NCBI GenBank assembly: GCA_905221615.1
Contig: CAJNDT010003546.1
Location: forward strand, 487,001 to 551,000
Source: Symbiodinium sp. CCMP2592
Lineage: Eukaryota; Sar; Dinophyceae; Suessiales; Symbiodiniaceae
Reading direction: 5' to 3'
DNA: 64,000 nucleotides
Position 1 is the stretch's first letter; the number at the start of each line of letters is the position of its first letter. A program made the translations under genes and the position numbers. The notes below the pieces were generated by a model, which did not search any database, was not told the origin of the DNA, and was given only the letters and a program-made list of their open reading frames with translations. Shown here one piece after another: positions 18,441-29,309 of the stretch.

Positions 18441-18719
18441 TATCGATACCCTAAGACCCCTTATAGAACCCCTACAGAAAACCCTTTAAAGGAACCCTTA
18501 AAGGAACCCCATTCCCTACCGAGAACCAGACAGAATAAGGTTCACCGAGACAAACCGAAGCAACGAAGCCGCCAAGTTTCACGCTGCTCCCGCCCTGAGG
18601 CAGATATTACACTACTAGGTTGGCCCCGTAAAGCCTCTGAAAAATATTCGTAAATAGGGTCCTACTAAGCCCAATAAGGGAAAATATATAATGTCCCAAG
18701 GGCCTACCTAGACTATATC

Positions 18720-19015
18720 ACATGGTGTTACAGTATGCTACATTATGTTACACTATGTTACGATATGCTACATTCTGCTACACTATGCTACATGATGTTA
18801 CATTGTATTACATTGTATGACATTATATGACATTATATTACACTATATGACATTATGTTGCATTGTACTACATTATATTACACTATATTTCATGATATTT
18901 CATTGTATTACATTATATTACATTAAAAATATACTACATTACATTGCATTATATTACATGATAATGCATCATATTTTAGTATACTATGATATACTGTATT
19001 GTATGCTACTACATT
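18720..19015. repeat. AT-rich minisatellite (TTACATTA type)
   Basis: About 300 bases of degenerate 8-10 base units such as TTACATTA and CACTATGTTA. Frames through it are not genes. Confidence 0.85.
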
Positions 19016-19164
19016 AGCATGGCACACTGAATCTTGCACAGGTCTGGAAGATAAGGGGTCCGAGGCTGCGGCCGACATGCTTGCCTGGGGCTTCACAGGG
19101 GGGTTCATGCCATCGGAAGTTAAGAGAGGCTTTAGGGTGTAAGGTTTAGGGTTTCCTTAAGTCC

Positions 19165-19530
19165 TCAGTCTTGGGATGCGTGGCAATTTCTGAACCGCAA
19201 GTAAATACTCATCAGCGTCTTGTTGCCGGCTGGCTGAGGTGAAGCACCCGTCATGCACTCCACACGAAGCCCGTGAAGCTCGACTGCTTGAATAACATTC
19301 AGAAGTACTAGCAGTACCAGTGGCCGAAAGCGTGCGAACCCAACTATGCCCACGCGCTGCGGTCCCGGGCCATTCCGCTCCTCGCAGCGGAGTGTCTTTG
19401 CCTGGCCACAGCTGGTGAGCTGACTCACCGATTCTTCGGCAAAAGAAGCCAAGCATTCAGAAAGGCAACCCCCAAATTTTATCTCGCTTGATCCCTGCGA
19501 CGGCGGCGTGAGCAGCAGCAATTCCAGCAA
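19165..19530 (-). CDS. Possible exon or gene fragment
   Basis: An open frame of 121 codons including FGGCLSECLASFAEESVSQL and a hydrophobic stretch (FRPLVLLVLLNVIQAVEL). Composition is mixed but protein-like. No family recognised. Confidence 0.2.
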   Translation of the reverse strand: MLELLLLTPPSQGSSEIKFGGCLSECLASFAEESVSQLTSCGQAKTLRCEERNGPGPQRVGIVGFARFRPLVLLVLLNVIQAVELHGLRVECMTGASPQPAGNKTLMSIYLRFRNCHASQD

Positions 19531-19559
19531 TACTGAGACAAGGATTGGCTTTTTGGCTT

Positions 19560-20690
19560 GGCGATGGCCACAATCGTGCCGATGCTGATGCTTTGTATCA
19601 AACCTGCTGCTGGTACTGCTATCATTGCTTTGGTTATGATGGCATCAATGTTTGTTCACCAGCTTGTTCCCGGGTATTGCATTACAGACGGAGCACACCC
19701 ACCTAGGCTTCCCCTAACACTTCCCAACACCCAACGTAATATCACACCACCTCAAAGACGAAGAGCTCGAGCAAAAATCCTAAAGAATAACGAAGTCCTA
19801 GCTATCTGTCTATCCATCCATCATAACTATCTCTCTCTGTCTCTATCCGTCCGTGTGTCCGTCTTTCTCTGTCTCTGTCTCTGTTTTCGTCTCTGTCTGT
19901 CTCTCACTATCTATTTATCTATCTGTCTATCAACCTACCTACCTATCTCCACACACGCTAATATTAGCCCGCGCGCTTTCCTGCAGGTTGTGCTGTTTCT
20001 GAGGAAAGGCGAGCGACGTTTCAGGCGGTAGGACCATATAAGCAAGCTGTAAACCCGAAAGAGGGGGGTTGGGGTGGGGTGGGGGGGTGGGGGGGGAGGG
20101 GTGCTTTCGTACTGATGCCAACAACTTTCTTTGCAACTCCGCAGTCTTGACCATGGCTTGTACCAGAAGTTCCAGGGGCCCATAGACCTTTGCACCCTTC
20201 CGGGAAGAAGCGCCGCACTGATGGGACCGACTGCGACTTTCGAAAGCAGCTAGGGAAGGTCTGCTGAGAAAACGTGCAACGCCCTAAGTTTCAAGGCAGT
20301 ATGATCCTACATAGTCACTTCAAGAAGCATTAATGCAAATTGCTCACATTTGCTGGCAGGCGTGGGTTGAAAACACATTCGAATAATATGCTGCTTGCGA
20401 AAACCCACGCGGCCTTTCACATACGTGTGACCACCTATCTACCTGCCTATCTATCTGTTCATCTATCTACCTGCGTATATATCTATCTACCCGTCTGTCT
20501 ACCCATCCAACTACAGACATAAGTCGATATAACATCATCATGTGTATACATAGCATGCCATTCTACAGCATAGCATGCCATACCATATTCATCATACCAT
20601 ACCATACCACACACACACACACACATTACACACGTTACACATATTAAATACATTGCCTACATTACGTGCACTACCTACCTACATTACCTA
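19560..20690. other. Intergenic DNA with CTGT/TCTA simple repeats
   Basis: CTGTCTCT-type repeats at 19815-19950, TCTA/CTGCC-type at 20430-20515, and a CA run at 20611-20624. No gene supported. Confidence 0.5.
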
Positions 20691-20990
20691 AATTGCCTAA
20701 CCTACATTACATACATTACATTGCACTACACTATATTACGTACATGGCATACGGTACATACATTACATACACTGCGTACCTTACATACATTACATACATT
20801 ACAGAATTTACATACATTGCATACATTACATACATTGCATAAATTACATACATTACATACATTACATACATTACATACATGACGTACATTACATACATTA
20901 CGTACATTACATACATTACATATATTACATATAACACATGCATTACACACATTACATTACATTACATTACATGAATGCATGCATGCATAC
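20690..20990. repeat. Minisatellite TTACATACA
   Basis: About 300 bases of TACATACATTACATACATTA-type units. It gives meaningless Met-Tyr-Val or Cys-Asn-Val frames. Confidence 0.9.
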
Positions 20991-21015
20991 ATACATACAT
21001 AGGTACCTATTTATG

Positions 21016-21183
21016 TCAGAAAGAGCGCATAACTTTAAAGCACAGTATGGGCCCTGCTACAGCGCAAGGAACGTACTCCGAAACCGTAAACCCGAAAGGA
21101 CGAAGATCGCCGAAGAGCTTGTTCCCTGCCCTGGCCTTGGCAGCGTCTTCGATGGTCGCTGAGACCTGCCGGCAAGGAAAAAT
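21016..21183 (-). CDS. Possible exon of unknown gene
   Basis: Preceded by a strong acceptor-like TTTCCTTGCCGGCAG. The frame reads SATIEDAAKARAGNKLFGDL and RPFGFTVSEYVPCAVAGPIL. A second protein-like segment lies upstream at 21311-21415. Family unknown. Confidence 0.35.
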   Translation of the reverse strand: MFPCRQVSATIEDAAKARAGNKLFGDLRPFGFTVSEYVPCAVAGPILCFKVMRSF

Positions 21184-21310
21184 AGAATGGAAAACAGGCA
21201 CCTCTTCTCAGCGCTCATAGATCCCGGCTTTCAGGTATAAGGTTTTGGGCGTTTGGTCTTCGGCCCACAGCTGAAAAGTTGAGCTCTCAAGAACTCCGGA
21301 AACACTGAAA

Positions 21311-21415
21311 CCAAAAACCGTCCGAGGTTGGCACCACTTTGTCCATGTCCCCCTGTATTCGCGGGGCCGTCAGCTTGTACATGGCTATCCTGGTATCGGC
21401 TGGGAGTCCTAGCAA
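21311..21415 (-). CDS. Possible exon of the same unknown gene
   Basis: Open frame reading TRIAMYKLTAPRIQGDMDKV then VPTSDGFWFQ. It lies upstream of the 21016-21183 exon on the same strand, suggesting one split gene. Confidence 0.3.
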
Positions 21416-21463
21416 TGGTCACACCAGTAATTCCAGCAGCAGGAGCAACAGGAGTCGCAGTAG

Positions 21464-21560
<97 letters not shown>

Positions 21561-21578
21561 TGGTAGTAGTAGTAGTAC

Positions 21579-21649
<71 letters not shown>

Positions 21650-21717
21650 CTAGTAGTAGTAGTAGTAGCAGCAGCAGCAGTAGTAGTAGTAGCAGCAGCA
21701 GCAGCAGTAGTAGTACA
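21464..21717. repeat. (TAG)n microsatellite
   Basis: About 250 bases of TAG/AGC trinucleotides with occasional TAC or TGG interruptions. Poly-Ser and poly-Val frames are artefacts. Confidence 0.95.
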
Positions 21718-21759
21718 GTGTGTGGGGGCAAAAGAGGTCCCACATCCGACCAAGAACGT

Positions 21760-22235
21760 GCAGTCAATCTTGCTAATCTTTGTCTGCAAGGTTTTGGGAA
21801 ATTTGTCGGAAGGGTAGCAAGATTGCAGACAAGCTTGCTTCGCTCGCAAGGGGGGCGGGGGTGGGGGGCAAGATTTCACGGTACAATCTTGCTCTAGTGT
21901 GCACGATGGGGGGGACCGCGTTCTTGCAATCTTGGGACGCTTGAAGCACTTGAACCACTTGTACTGCTTGCGCCACTTGAGCCACTTGGGCCATTTGGGC
22001 CATCTCTCTTCGTGAAATGATGCAAGTGGCGCAAGTGGTTCAAGTGCCGCAAGTGGTGCAAGTGGTCCCCGAAACGTGCACATTAGCAAGATTGCAAAAT
22101 GTACAACCTTACATGCAATCGAACCGGCAAGAAAAAATGACAGGATTAGCAAAATCGTGTCCCAAAAAATTGTCAAGATTTGCAAGATTCACCAAGATGG
22201 GCAAAATGGGCAAAATCTTGGTCCCAAAGAGCGCA
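21760..22235. repeat. CAAG/CTTG-rich region with inverted 9-bp arrays
   Basis: Lies between two TAG microsatellites. Left array of CACTTGNNC units (21931-22003) and right array of GCAAGTGGN units (22021-22066) are inverted around a short spacer. GCAAGATTGCA-type phrases recur on both sides. Confidence 0.75.
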
Positions 22236-22238
22236 CTC

Positions 22239-22239
<1 letters not shown>

Positions 22240-22303
<64 letters not shown>

Positions 22304-22790
22304 CAGCAGCAGTAGCAGTAGCACTAGCTGGAGTAGTAGTGGTAGTAGTAGTAGTAGTTGTAGGGGTAGCAGTCACAGTAGCAGTAGCAGTAGCAGCAGC
22401 AGCAGCAGTAGAAGTAGAATTAGATATTAGAAGTAGAAGTAGCAGTAGTAGTAGCAGTAGTAGTGGTAGTAGTAGCAGCAGTCGTAGGAGTAGCAGCAGT
22501 GGAGTAGCAGTAGTAGCAGCAGCAGTAGCAGTGGGAACGGTAGCGGCAGCAGTAGCGGTAGCGGTAGCGGTAGCGGTAGCGGTAGCGGTAGTTGTAGCAG
22601 CAGCAGCAGTTGCAGTAGCAGCAGTAGCAGTAACAGTGGCAGTAGCAGCAGCAGCAGCAGCAGCAGTAGCAGGTAGTAGTAGCAGTAGCAATACCAGCAG
22701 TAGCAGTAGCAGCACTGGCAATAGCAGCAGTAGTAGCCGCACTAGTACTAGTACTAGTATTGATAGTAGTCGTAGTAGTCGTCGTCGTCA
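22240..22790. repeat. (TAG)n/(AGC)n microsatellite
   Basis: About 550 bases of TAG, AGC and GTAGCG trinucleotides with hexanucleotide substructure (GGTAGC repeated at 22549-22590). Confidence 0.95.
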
Positions 22791-22835
22791 TGGTGGTAGT
22801 GAGGCGATGCTGCTCCCGGTGCCAGTGCTAGGAAG

Positions 22836-22876
22836 ACGAGGAGGAGGAGGAGGAGGAGGAGGAGGAGGAGGAGGAG
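22836..22876. repeat. (GAG)n microsatellite
   Basis: Fourteen GAG-type trinucleotides in a row. Confidence 0.9.
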
Positions 22877-23039
22877 CACCAGCTGCGGAAACCCTGAAAA
22901 ACTGCCGGCAGCACCAGTTTTCTCGCGAAAGCGGCTCTCTCACGGACCTCGACACTGGGCTGCGCACATCGAGCGCTGAAAGTTCCGATGTCATAACACC
23001 CCCTTGAAAAAAAAGCACACACTCTAGACAGTGGCCCCT

Positions 23040-23960
23040 AAATGTTAAACCCTAAGCCCCTAAACCCTAAGCCGAAACCCTAAACCCTGACCCCTAAACC
23101 CTAAACCCTGACCCCAGACCAATCGAGCCTTCCTTTTCTCCCTGCGATCGTCTCGGCTTTCGGAGTGCTTGGGACCCAAGGGATCCCACTTGAAACTACT
23201 CATGTCGGGGCCTTAATAGGTAGAATAGGGTTTGGGGTTTAGGTTTAGGGTTTATAGGGGCCTTAACAATTAGAATAGGGATTTGGGGCCATCATACTAT
23301 AAGTTTAATAAGAAGCCCCCAAAATAGTATACCCCGAAAAGTCATACCCCTTATAGTCAGCCTTACAGGCCCCTTCAAAGGAACCCCCAAAATAGTATAG
23401 CTAATTATTAAGGCCCCTATGGCACAGTCCGAGCCCCTCCGGGCATCTGAAAGGGATCATCCGCTGAGGCTGCCCAAAAGGTTCTACAGGTGTTTTTTGT
23501 GTTTTAATTTAAGCGCCTCTTTTCCCAGGGTTGCACATCCAGCTGTCAGATCCCAGTCGGGAAGGCGGGGAGGGGTTTAGGGTTTAGGGCTACAGTACCA
23601 GGGTGTTTGGTTCAGAGTTTAAGGCTTGGGGGGGCGGGGGGGGGGAGCGGGGTAGGGTTGTTCCGCGGTTTCTGGGTTAGGGTAGTCAAGAGTGACCTTT
23701 CACGAAACGTAGTTGAAATACTTAGGACTCTAGTTACCCTTATCCCGAAACCCTAAACCCTTAAAACCTAAACCATTAAAACCTAACCTCTAAACCTTTC
23801 TCAAAACACCACTTGCGTTTGCAGAGCAACCTTTAGGTGCAGCCACGCATTCAAGCCGCGTGTTCGCAGCCAGCTCCGGCCGTTCTGCCGTGGACGAGAC
23901 CATAACTGGCTCAAGCCCAGCTTCAGCCAAGTTCCCCCGGATCTTCCAATGATATACATT
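23040..23960. other. Intergenic DNA with telomere-like motifs
   Basis: CCCTAAA-like DNA at 23040-23115 and a double family-A element (23207-23420). G-rich and CCCTAAA-like stretches continue to about 23800. Nothing else supported. Confidence 0.45.
23207..23420. repeat. Nested double copy of MITE-like family A
   Basis: Two left ends (GGGGCCTTAATAGGTAGAAT at 23207 and GGGGCCTTAACAATTAGAAT at about 23248) and one right end (TAATTATTAAGGCCCC). GGAACCCCCAAAATAGTAT occurs once in full and once partly. Confidence 0.6.
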
Positions 23961-24065
23961 AATGTAGGAAGCTGATTAAGAAACCGTGGGTCTTTACTAG
24001 GGTTCCTTGTATAAATCCTACTATTTTGGGGTTATAGGCCCACGGTTTCTTGATTCCTACATTAC
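23960..24065. repeat. MITE-like family C copy
   Basis: Left end AATGTAGGAAGCTGATTAAG and right end CGGTTTCTTGATTCCTACAT mirror each other. Confidence 0.7.
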
Positions 24066-25555
24066 CGCTCATGATACGGTAGCGTCCATGAGATATCTCA
24101 TACTCTACTCAGATCCCTGACAGGATTTTTGGAACATTCCTTCTCTTTGTAAAGGTCAAACCCCTGAACCCCAAACCCCAAATCTTAAACCCTGCACCCA
24201 TAACCCTAAGCCCTGAACCCTATACCTATACCCTACATCCCAAGCCCTAAAGCCTAAATCCTTCCTCTTTACGGGTTTTCTGGAAAGATCTGGGGAACCC
24301 CGGGCCCAGCATTTCCCAACTCCTTCCGATTGCGCATAGGGCGACCGATTGCGCATAGGGCGAGTGAAGGAGTTTATGGTTGAAAGGGGTTAGGAAAAGG
24401 TCAGGATTGCGGGTTTAGGGCTTTAGGGCTCGGGGTGGCGATTCAGGGTTAAGTAAGGGCTTGGGTAGGGTTTCGAAATGACGAAGCATGGGGCCACAGA
24501 GGCGTTGAAAGGTTGAAATACTCGCTGCTGCAAGCCATTCATGCTCTCCAGATGTAAACTGCAAGGTTCAACTGTTCAACTGTAACTTCGGGTGTCAACT
24601 TAAGAGTATATCACGACAACTGGTAAGCTGGAGGTCACCAAATAGGCTCGCCTTCTGTACGAAGGTTCGATCGTCCAAGTTCGCTGTGGCGAACTGAAAC
24701 TGCGACAAGTCAACGAAGATGGGCAACAATTCTAGGAGCCTGAACAGCCACCAATACTATACCTTACGGCTCCTTCTTCTACATAAACTACCCTTATTAC
24801 AAATATACTATACTTCTTACACATACATACCAGAATATATCGTATGCCCGAAAGTTAAACTCCCCCCGCAGGAAGACTTGCAGGATGGAGTCCGTGCGCA
24901 TCATGTTCTGAGGCGCCGGGAGGTCGATATGACTTCGACAGGGGAATGGCGTTCCACCCCCCGGTGCTCACCGCACCAGGTGGCGGGACACAGGGGTGTT
25001 CCACGCCTCGGTGCTCACCGCACCATGCGGCGGGATAGAGGGTTCGGAAGTACTTCAGACTTTGCGGATTTCCGACTGCTTCTTCGTGGGGCCCCCTCTC
25101 CCGGAAGCAATCCTAATTATAGCTGTCAGGCGATAAGAATCCTGTTCGGACTCTCTGCACTGAAGGCCCACTGTTCATGTGTTATGCTGTCCTTGCCGTC
25201 GCTGTCGGCGCGCCTTCCGCGCCATGTGCTTGTCCTGTGCAAAGCGATGTCGTTTTGTGAAGTCGGAGACATCAGATCACTGGGAGCATCTTTCTCTTCA
25301 AAGGGTTTAGGGCTCTAGAGCTTCAAGGCTCTCTAGCTTTGGCTGATACTTCGGCTTCTGCTGCTTGCTTCGGCTTCTTCATCTGCTACTGCTGTCAGGC
25401 TGCGGCTGCTGCCAAACCTACGAACGTCGCGTAGCACTGCTGCCACCAGTAGTTCAGCAGTTCCCATGACAGTATAACACTGCAAGTTGGCAAGCTTTGG
25501 GCTTCCTGGGATGTTGGGGACCCTGCTCTTAGTCTTCGTCGGAGTTACATACTGG
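24066..25555. other. Intergenic DNA
   Basis: Telomere-like DNA (24150-24260, 24400-24470) and an imperfect duplication of GTTCCAC..CGGTGCTCACCGCACC (24950-24985 and 24999-25030). The long plus frame at 24719-25318 has no recognisable features. Confidence 0.4.
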
Positions 25556-25636
25556 AGGGGCCTGAATAAGTATAGTATACTATAACTACCATAAGGAACC
25601 CCCCAACATAGTATTGGTAATGACTTAGTCCCCTAT
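25556..25636. repeat. MITE-like family A copy
   Basis: Left GGGGCCTGAATAAGTATAG, right GGTAATGACTTAGTCCCC, central AAGGAACCCCCCAACATAG. It lies directly after the zinc-finger exon. Confidence 0.5.
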
Positions 25637-25644
25637 GGTATCCC

Positions 25645-26010
25645 TCAGGCCTTCTTCTTGCACGCAAGTGCCGTTTCGAAGCTGCAGAGATGACAGAAGG
25701 AACACGCCGCCCCGCGTGAGCAGGAGTTCGCATGCATCGTGAAGAACCTGCACGGCCGGCAAACTCCGTTGGCATGCGCCTGCCGCATGTCCCGCCTGTC
25801 CACCACACCTGTCTTTGCAATCTCCAAAGCTTCTGGACCAGACTTCTGCCAGTCTTCGTCTCCATGTGTGGCCGGTTTTTTGGCGGCCAAGGATTCTGGA
25901 AGTAGGCACGTGAAGCGAGGCTCGGAAGCGCACTTCCGAAGTGGACTAACCACTTCTTCTTCGTCCGGAAACTGCAGGAAGGTGTTTTTGACTATGGCAT
26001 TGGATAAGCC
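25645..26010 (-). CDS. Dinoflagellate-type CCCH zinc-finger exon
   Basis: The frame opens just after an in-frame TAA with an AG acceptor-like CTAAG, so it looks like a terminal exon. It begins GLSNAIVKNTFLQFPDEEEV, continues through a Ser/Pro/Arg segment (SPLRKCASEP), and ends with a Cys-rich domain: GVCRPCRFF, then SCSRGAACSFCHLC, and a basic tail. The C-x2-C...C-x5-C-x2-C-H-x-C layout matches CCCH-like fingers that I recall as abundant in dinoflagellate proteins, where the NTF motif and acidic stretch also recur. The likely role is RNA binding. The ATG is missing, so an upstream exon is required or this is a relic. Confidence 0.55.
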   Translation of the reverse strand, partial: GLSNAIVKNTFLQFPDEEEVVSPLRKCASEPRFTCLLPESLAAKKPATHGDEDWQKSGPEALEIAKTGVVDRRDMRQAHANGVCRPCRFFTMHANSCSRGAACSFCHLCSFETALACKKKA

Positions 26011-26019
26011 TTAGTTTGC

Positions 26020-26257
26020 GAACTTCGGCGACTTACGACACAAAAAACAGGGCAGTACCAGTTTAGGAGTCTCCTTCCTTCCCTTACATCCCGAAGCAAC
26101 CTCTCCAGTGTCCCCTCATCCTAACTTCGCAAGCAAAGAGAAGGTGCGCTACGCTGAAATCTCGACGAGAAGCGGAAGCGAGCACGCAGAAGCGACTCCA
26201 TCGGACCGAGTTCGATGTTTGAGCTCATGTGGCCTCGGGGCGCCTCAATCACAAGGA
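26020..26257. other. Intergenic DNA
   Basis: No gene, repeat or RNA supported. Confidence 0.4.
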
Positions 26258-26502
26258 CCCTTAGGGGGGTAGGCGGGTAGGGGCCTCAATAGCCATAATC
26301 AGGACTTAACAAGGCCTATTTAAGGAAGTATAGTCCCCTACTTAGAGGATCATGGGACTTAGTAAGTAAGGTTATGAGTCCCCTAATTGGGGTTATAAGT
26401 AATTATAAGTATAGTTACCTTATTTATAACCCTAGTTACTAAGTCCCATGAGCCTTTAAGTACCCCCCTCCCCCTTACCTTTGTAAGGGTCCCTATGACT
26501 CC
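26258..26502. repeat. MITE-like family E with a family D element nested inside
   Basis: Outer ends AAGGACCCTTAGGGGGGTAG and CCTTTGTAAGGGTCCCTATG belong to family E. The inner part (26338-26463) is a complete family D element. This gives a clear insertion order. Confidence 0.6.
26338..26463. repeat. MITE-like family D copy 1
   Basis: Inverted repeat with left TAGAGGATCATGGGACTTAG and right TAAGTCCCATGAGCCTTTAA; the centre is AT-rich (TTATAAGTAATTATAAGTAT). Confidence 0.75.
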
Positions 26503-26619
26503 ACAACTCTTCCACTTGGAGCTTCAGGGTTGTTTTGGGGAGGGGGGGGGTTGTCTGTTTTCCAGCTGCAGTAGAGTAAGGCTTCCTTGCAAGGAAGAGT
26601 TTGGCTTTTGAGGGTTTAC

Positions 26620-26742
26620 TTAAAGGCTCATGGGACTGAGTAACTAGGGTTATAAATAAGGTAACTATACTTATAAGTACTTATAACCCCAATCAGGGGG
26701 CTTATAACCTTACTTACTAAGTCCCATGATCCTCTAAGTAGT
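26620..26742. repeat. MITE-like family D copy 2 (opposite orientation)
   Basis: Begins TTAAAGGCTCATGGGACTGA and ends AAGTCCCATGATCCTCTAAG, the reverse of copy 1. Confidence 0.75.
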
Positions 26743-26858
26743 GTTCGGGGCACTAGTGTTGTAAGCGTCGCTGCTGGGGTTAGAAACAAAGAGACCTACC
26801 TTTACATGTACTAGATTCAAGTGCCCACGATCCTCTAAGTACATCGGGGCCGCTGCTC

Positions 26859-26987
26859 CAGGTACTTAGAGGATCATGGAACTTAGTAAGTAAGGTTTTC
26901 AGTCCCCTAATTGGGGTTATAAGTCTTTATAAGTATAGTTACCTTATTTATAACCCTAGTTACTAAGTCCCATGAGCCTTTAAGTAG
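26859..26987. repeat. MITE-like family D copy 3
   Basis: Same ends and orientation as copy 1, with small differences (TCATGGAACTTAG). A partial right end recurs at 27028-27056. Confidence 0.75.
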
Positions 26988-27059
26988 ACCCTAAACCCTA
27001 AACCCTATAGATCCCTTTAAGGAACCCCTAGTTACTAAGTCCCATGAGCCTTTAAGCAC

Positions 27060-27760
27060 AGGAAGTAGCTCAAAGTTTAGGTGACTTCAAGCCCTGGGGG
27101 CTCTACGACGCTTGGAGATCGCTGACCGAGTAAAGTCTAGGTTGTAGCATATTATGGTATATCATCGTATATTATAATGTACGATAGTGTATGATAGTCT
27201 TATATAGTAAATATCGGAGTATATTATAGCATATTACCGAATCTTGAAGCAATCCAAAAGCGAGGAACGACCTTCGCCTGGCCCCGCCGGCAACGAAAAT
27301 AAGACCCGAGCACACTGTTGCTGCTACTGATACCCACACTGTTGCTCCACAATCACACAGCCCCAAAACCCTAAGCCCGTATCGAACTTATATAGCACCG
27401 GTATACTGCCCTGTTGAAAGCCCTGTAAACTTGAGATGCAAGAAGCAAAACCTGACTCCGAGACCTTGAGATACCGGCTGGTAGGGCATCCGCGTACCTT
27501 GCTGGAAGGCCAGGGCCCTCTGGTCTGCAGCCTCCGGACTGCCCTGTGCCAGCTGGGAATTTCCCTCAAATTAGGGAAGTGCGGTTTTGGGACGGGGGGG
27601 GGGGGCATTGGGTTCGGGGTTTTAGCGCTTCAGGCTTTCGGATTGGGCCTTAAGGTCTAGAGTCTAGACGGCGACCTTGCACAGCTCAGGATTTGGGTTT
27701 GGGGTTCAGCATGTCATCGGGCTTCCTTGCCGACGACCCCTAGACATAGAACCCTGAAGT
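27060..27760. other. Intergenic DNA
   Basis: AT-rich TATAGTATATT-type repeat (27150-27235) and weak reading frames only. Nothing supported. Confidence 0.4.
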
Positions 27761-27881
27761 CCTACTCCTACTCCTACTCCTCCTCCTCCTCCTCCTCCTC
27801 CTACTACTACTACTACTACTACTTCTACTACTACTACTACTACTGCTGCTGCTGCTACTACTACTACTACTGCTACTACTG

Positions 27882-27915
<34 letters not shown>
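27757..27915. repeat. (CTC)n/(CTA)n microsatellite
   Basis: Trinucleotide tract grading from CTC to CTA with CTG patches. Poly-Ser and poly-Tyr frames are artefacts. Confidence 0.95.
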
Positions 27916-27979
27916 ACTCTCAGCACGAAGATTACACCCCTAAATCGTCGACCCCAACCGGAACCTGAAGCCCTAAAAA

Positions 27980-28078
27980 AGGGCCTTAATAATTAGAAAA
28001 GGGTTTTGGGCCCATTAATTACACTATACTTATAATCAGGAACCCCCAAAATAGTATAGGTAATTATTCAGGCTCCTA
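27980..28078. repeat. MITE-like family A copy
   Basis: Left GGGCCTTAATAATTAGAAAA, right GGTAATTATTCAGGC, central AGGAACCCCCAAAATAG. Confidence 0.65.
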
Positions 28079-28139
28079 GAGTATATCCAGGCTCAAGGGC
28101 TTGGGCCTCGTCCGCGACGGGATCCACCTTCTCACCAGG

Positions 28140-28489
28140 ATCCCACCTCAAGGCAACGGGATCAAGCAGACTTCGGTTTAGGGCTTACAGCTTTAGGGTT
28201 TAGGGCTTAAAGTTTAGGGTTTAGGGTTTCGGGTTTAGGGTTTGAGGCTCAGGTGACTTGCGCCAAACTCATAAGTGGATGACCGGACCTGGGTCGTCGA
28301 ATTATGCGAGTTGGAGTCTTTTCATTCGCATCTGCAGACCTTGGCGATCCGAAACCCTAAACCCTAAACCCAAACCGAAACCCCAAAAATCTTAACCATT
28401 ACGCGATACTCACCCTTCGGCATTAGGCATTGAGACCTGACTCTGACTACGAATACCCCGAGACGAGGATTCCAAAACTTTGGACATAT
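28140..28489. other. Intergenic DNA with telomere-like motifs
   Basis: TTTAGGG-like runs (28175-28245) and CCCTAAA-like runs (28350-28385). No gene supported. Confidence 0.45.
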
Positions 28490-28503
28490 CCATAGGAGTG
28501 CTT

Positions 28504-28598
28504 AGAAGCTCCCCCCACCCTGTAATAGTGAATATAAGGATTATATTAGGGCCCTATTATATTCCTATTATACCACTATTACAGGGTGGGGGCAGCTT
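28504..28598. repeat. MITE-like family I with 14-bp target-site duplication
   Basis: Terminal inverted repeat AGCTCCCCCCACCCTGTAAT against ATTACAGGGTGGGGGCAGCT. Flanked by the identical 14-mer CCATAGGAGTGCTT at 28490-28503 and 28599-28612, a target-site-duplication-like repeat. Confidence 0.75.
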
Positions 28599-28899
28599 CC
28601 ATAGGAGTGCTTGCGTGGCCTGACCCAGCTCCCTTTTGTTCACGTAAGAACTCCACCGAAAGTGTCCTTGGACCAAACCGGCATAGCTGCATCTCGGTAT
28701 GAGACCCTGCCAGGAGGTTCCTATGGTTGCTGCTGGTGCTAGATAGTATGATTGGCCAGGCCTGCTGGCGACGCGTGTTTTCCGATTCTGCCAGTGGTCG
28801 TCATCATCACTGGACCTAGACCCCAAACCCTGCTCTGTCGAGGATCCCGGCGCACTGTAGTGGGGCACGATGGACAAGTCCTGCCCGTAGGTCTCAAGT

Positions 28900-29300
28900 C
28901 TTCTTTGGAGCGGCTTCCGGGCTCATGGCCTACTTAAACCTAAACCCCATTTTCACAATGACAGTACCTATCGTAAGACTGAATGACACCATCGAAAACC
29001 AACAATACAAGAACAATTATAAGAATGACGCTGAAGAAGAAGAGAAAGAATACGACATCATGTAGCAATACTAACTACATTAACAAAAACAACAACATTT
29101 ACAATAAAATCGCACTTACAATAATGAAACGAAGACCAATAACAATATAACTGACACCTGAGCTGTGCAGCAGAATTCAACATCGCACGATGTTGAAGAA
29201 TTGGGTCCACATTAGGCACACGGCAGAGAGAACTCAGCTTGGCACGGGAAGTCGCAACACGTCTGTAGCAAAGAATAATGATGACCATGATGTTCACGAT
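28900..29300. other. Intergenic DNA, AT-rich
   Basis: An A/C-rich stretch (28970-29150). No gene supported. Confidence 0.4.
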
Positions 29301-29309
29301 CAAAAGGCC

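Noticed and set aside
20726-20952. Cys-Asn-Val and Met-Tyr-Val repeat frames
   Set aside because: Products of the TTACATACA minisatellite.
21231-22742. Long Ser, Val, Leu or Thr homopolymer frames
   Set aside because: They come from TAG/AGC microsatellites, not genes.
23900-23916. Possible second spliced-leader relic (TGGCTCAAG)
   Set aside because: Only 9 bases match and the preceding bases do not fit; expected by chance in a window this size.
24719-25318. 199-codon plus frame considered as a gene
   Set aside because: No recognisable domain, biased composition, and a local duplication inside; not enough support.
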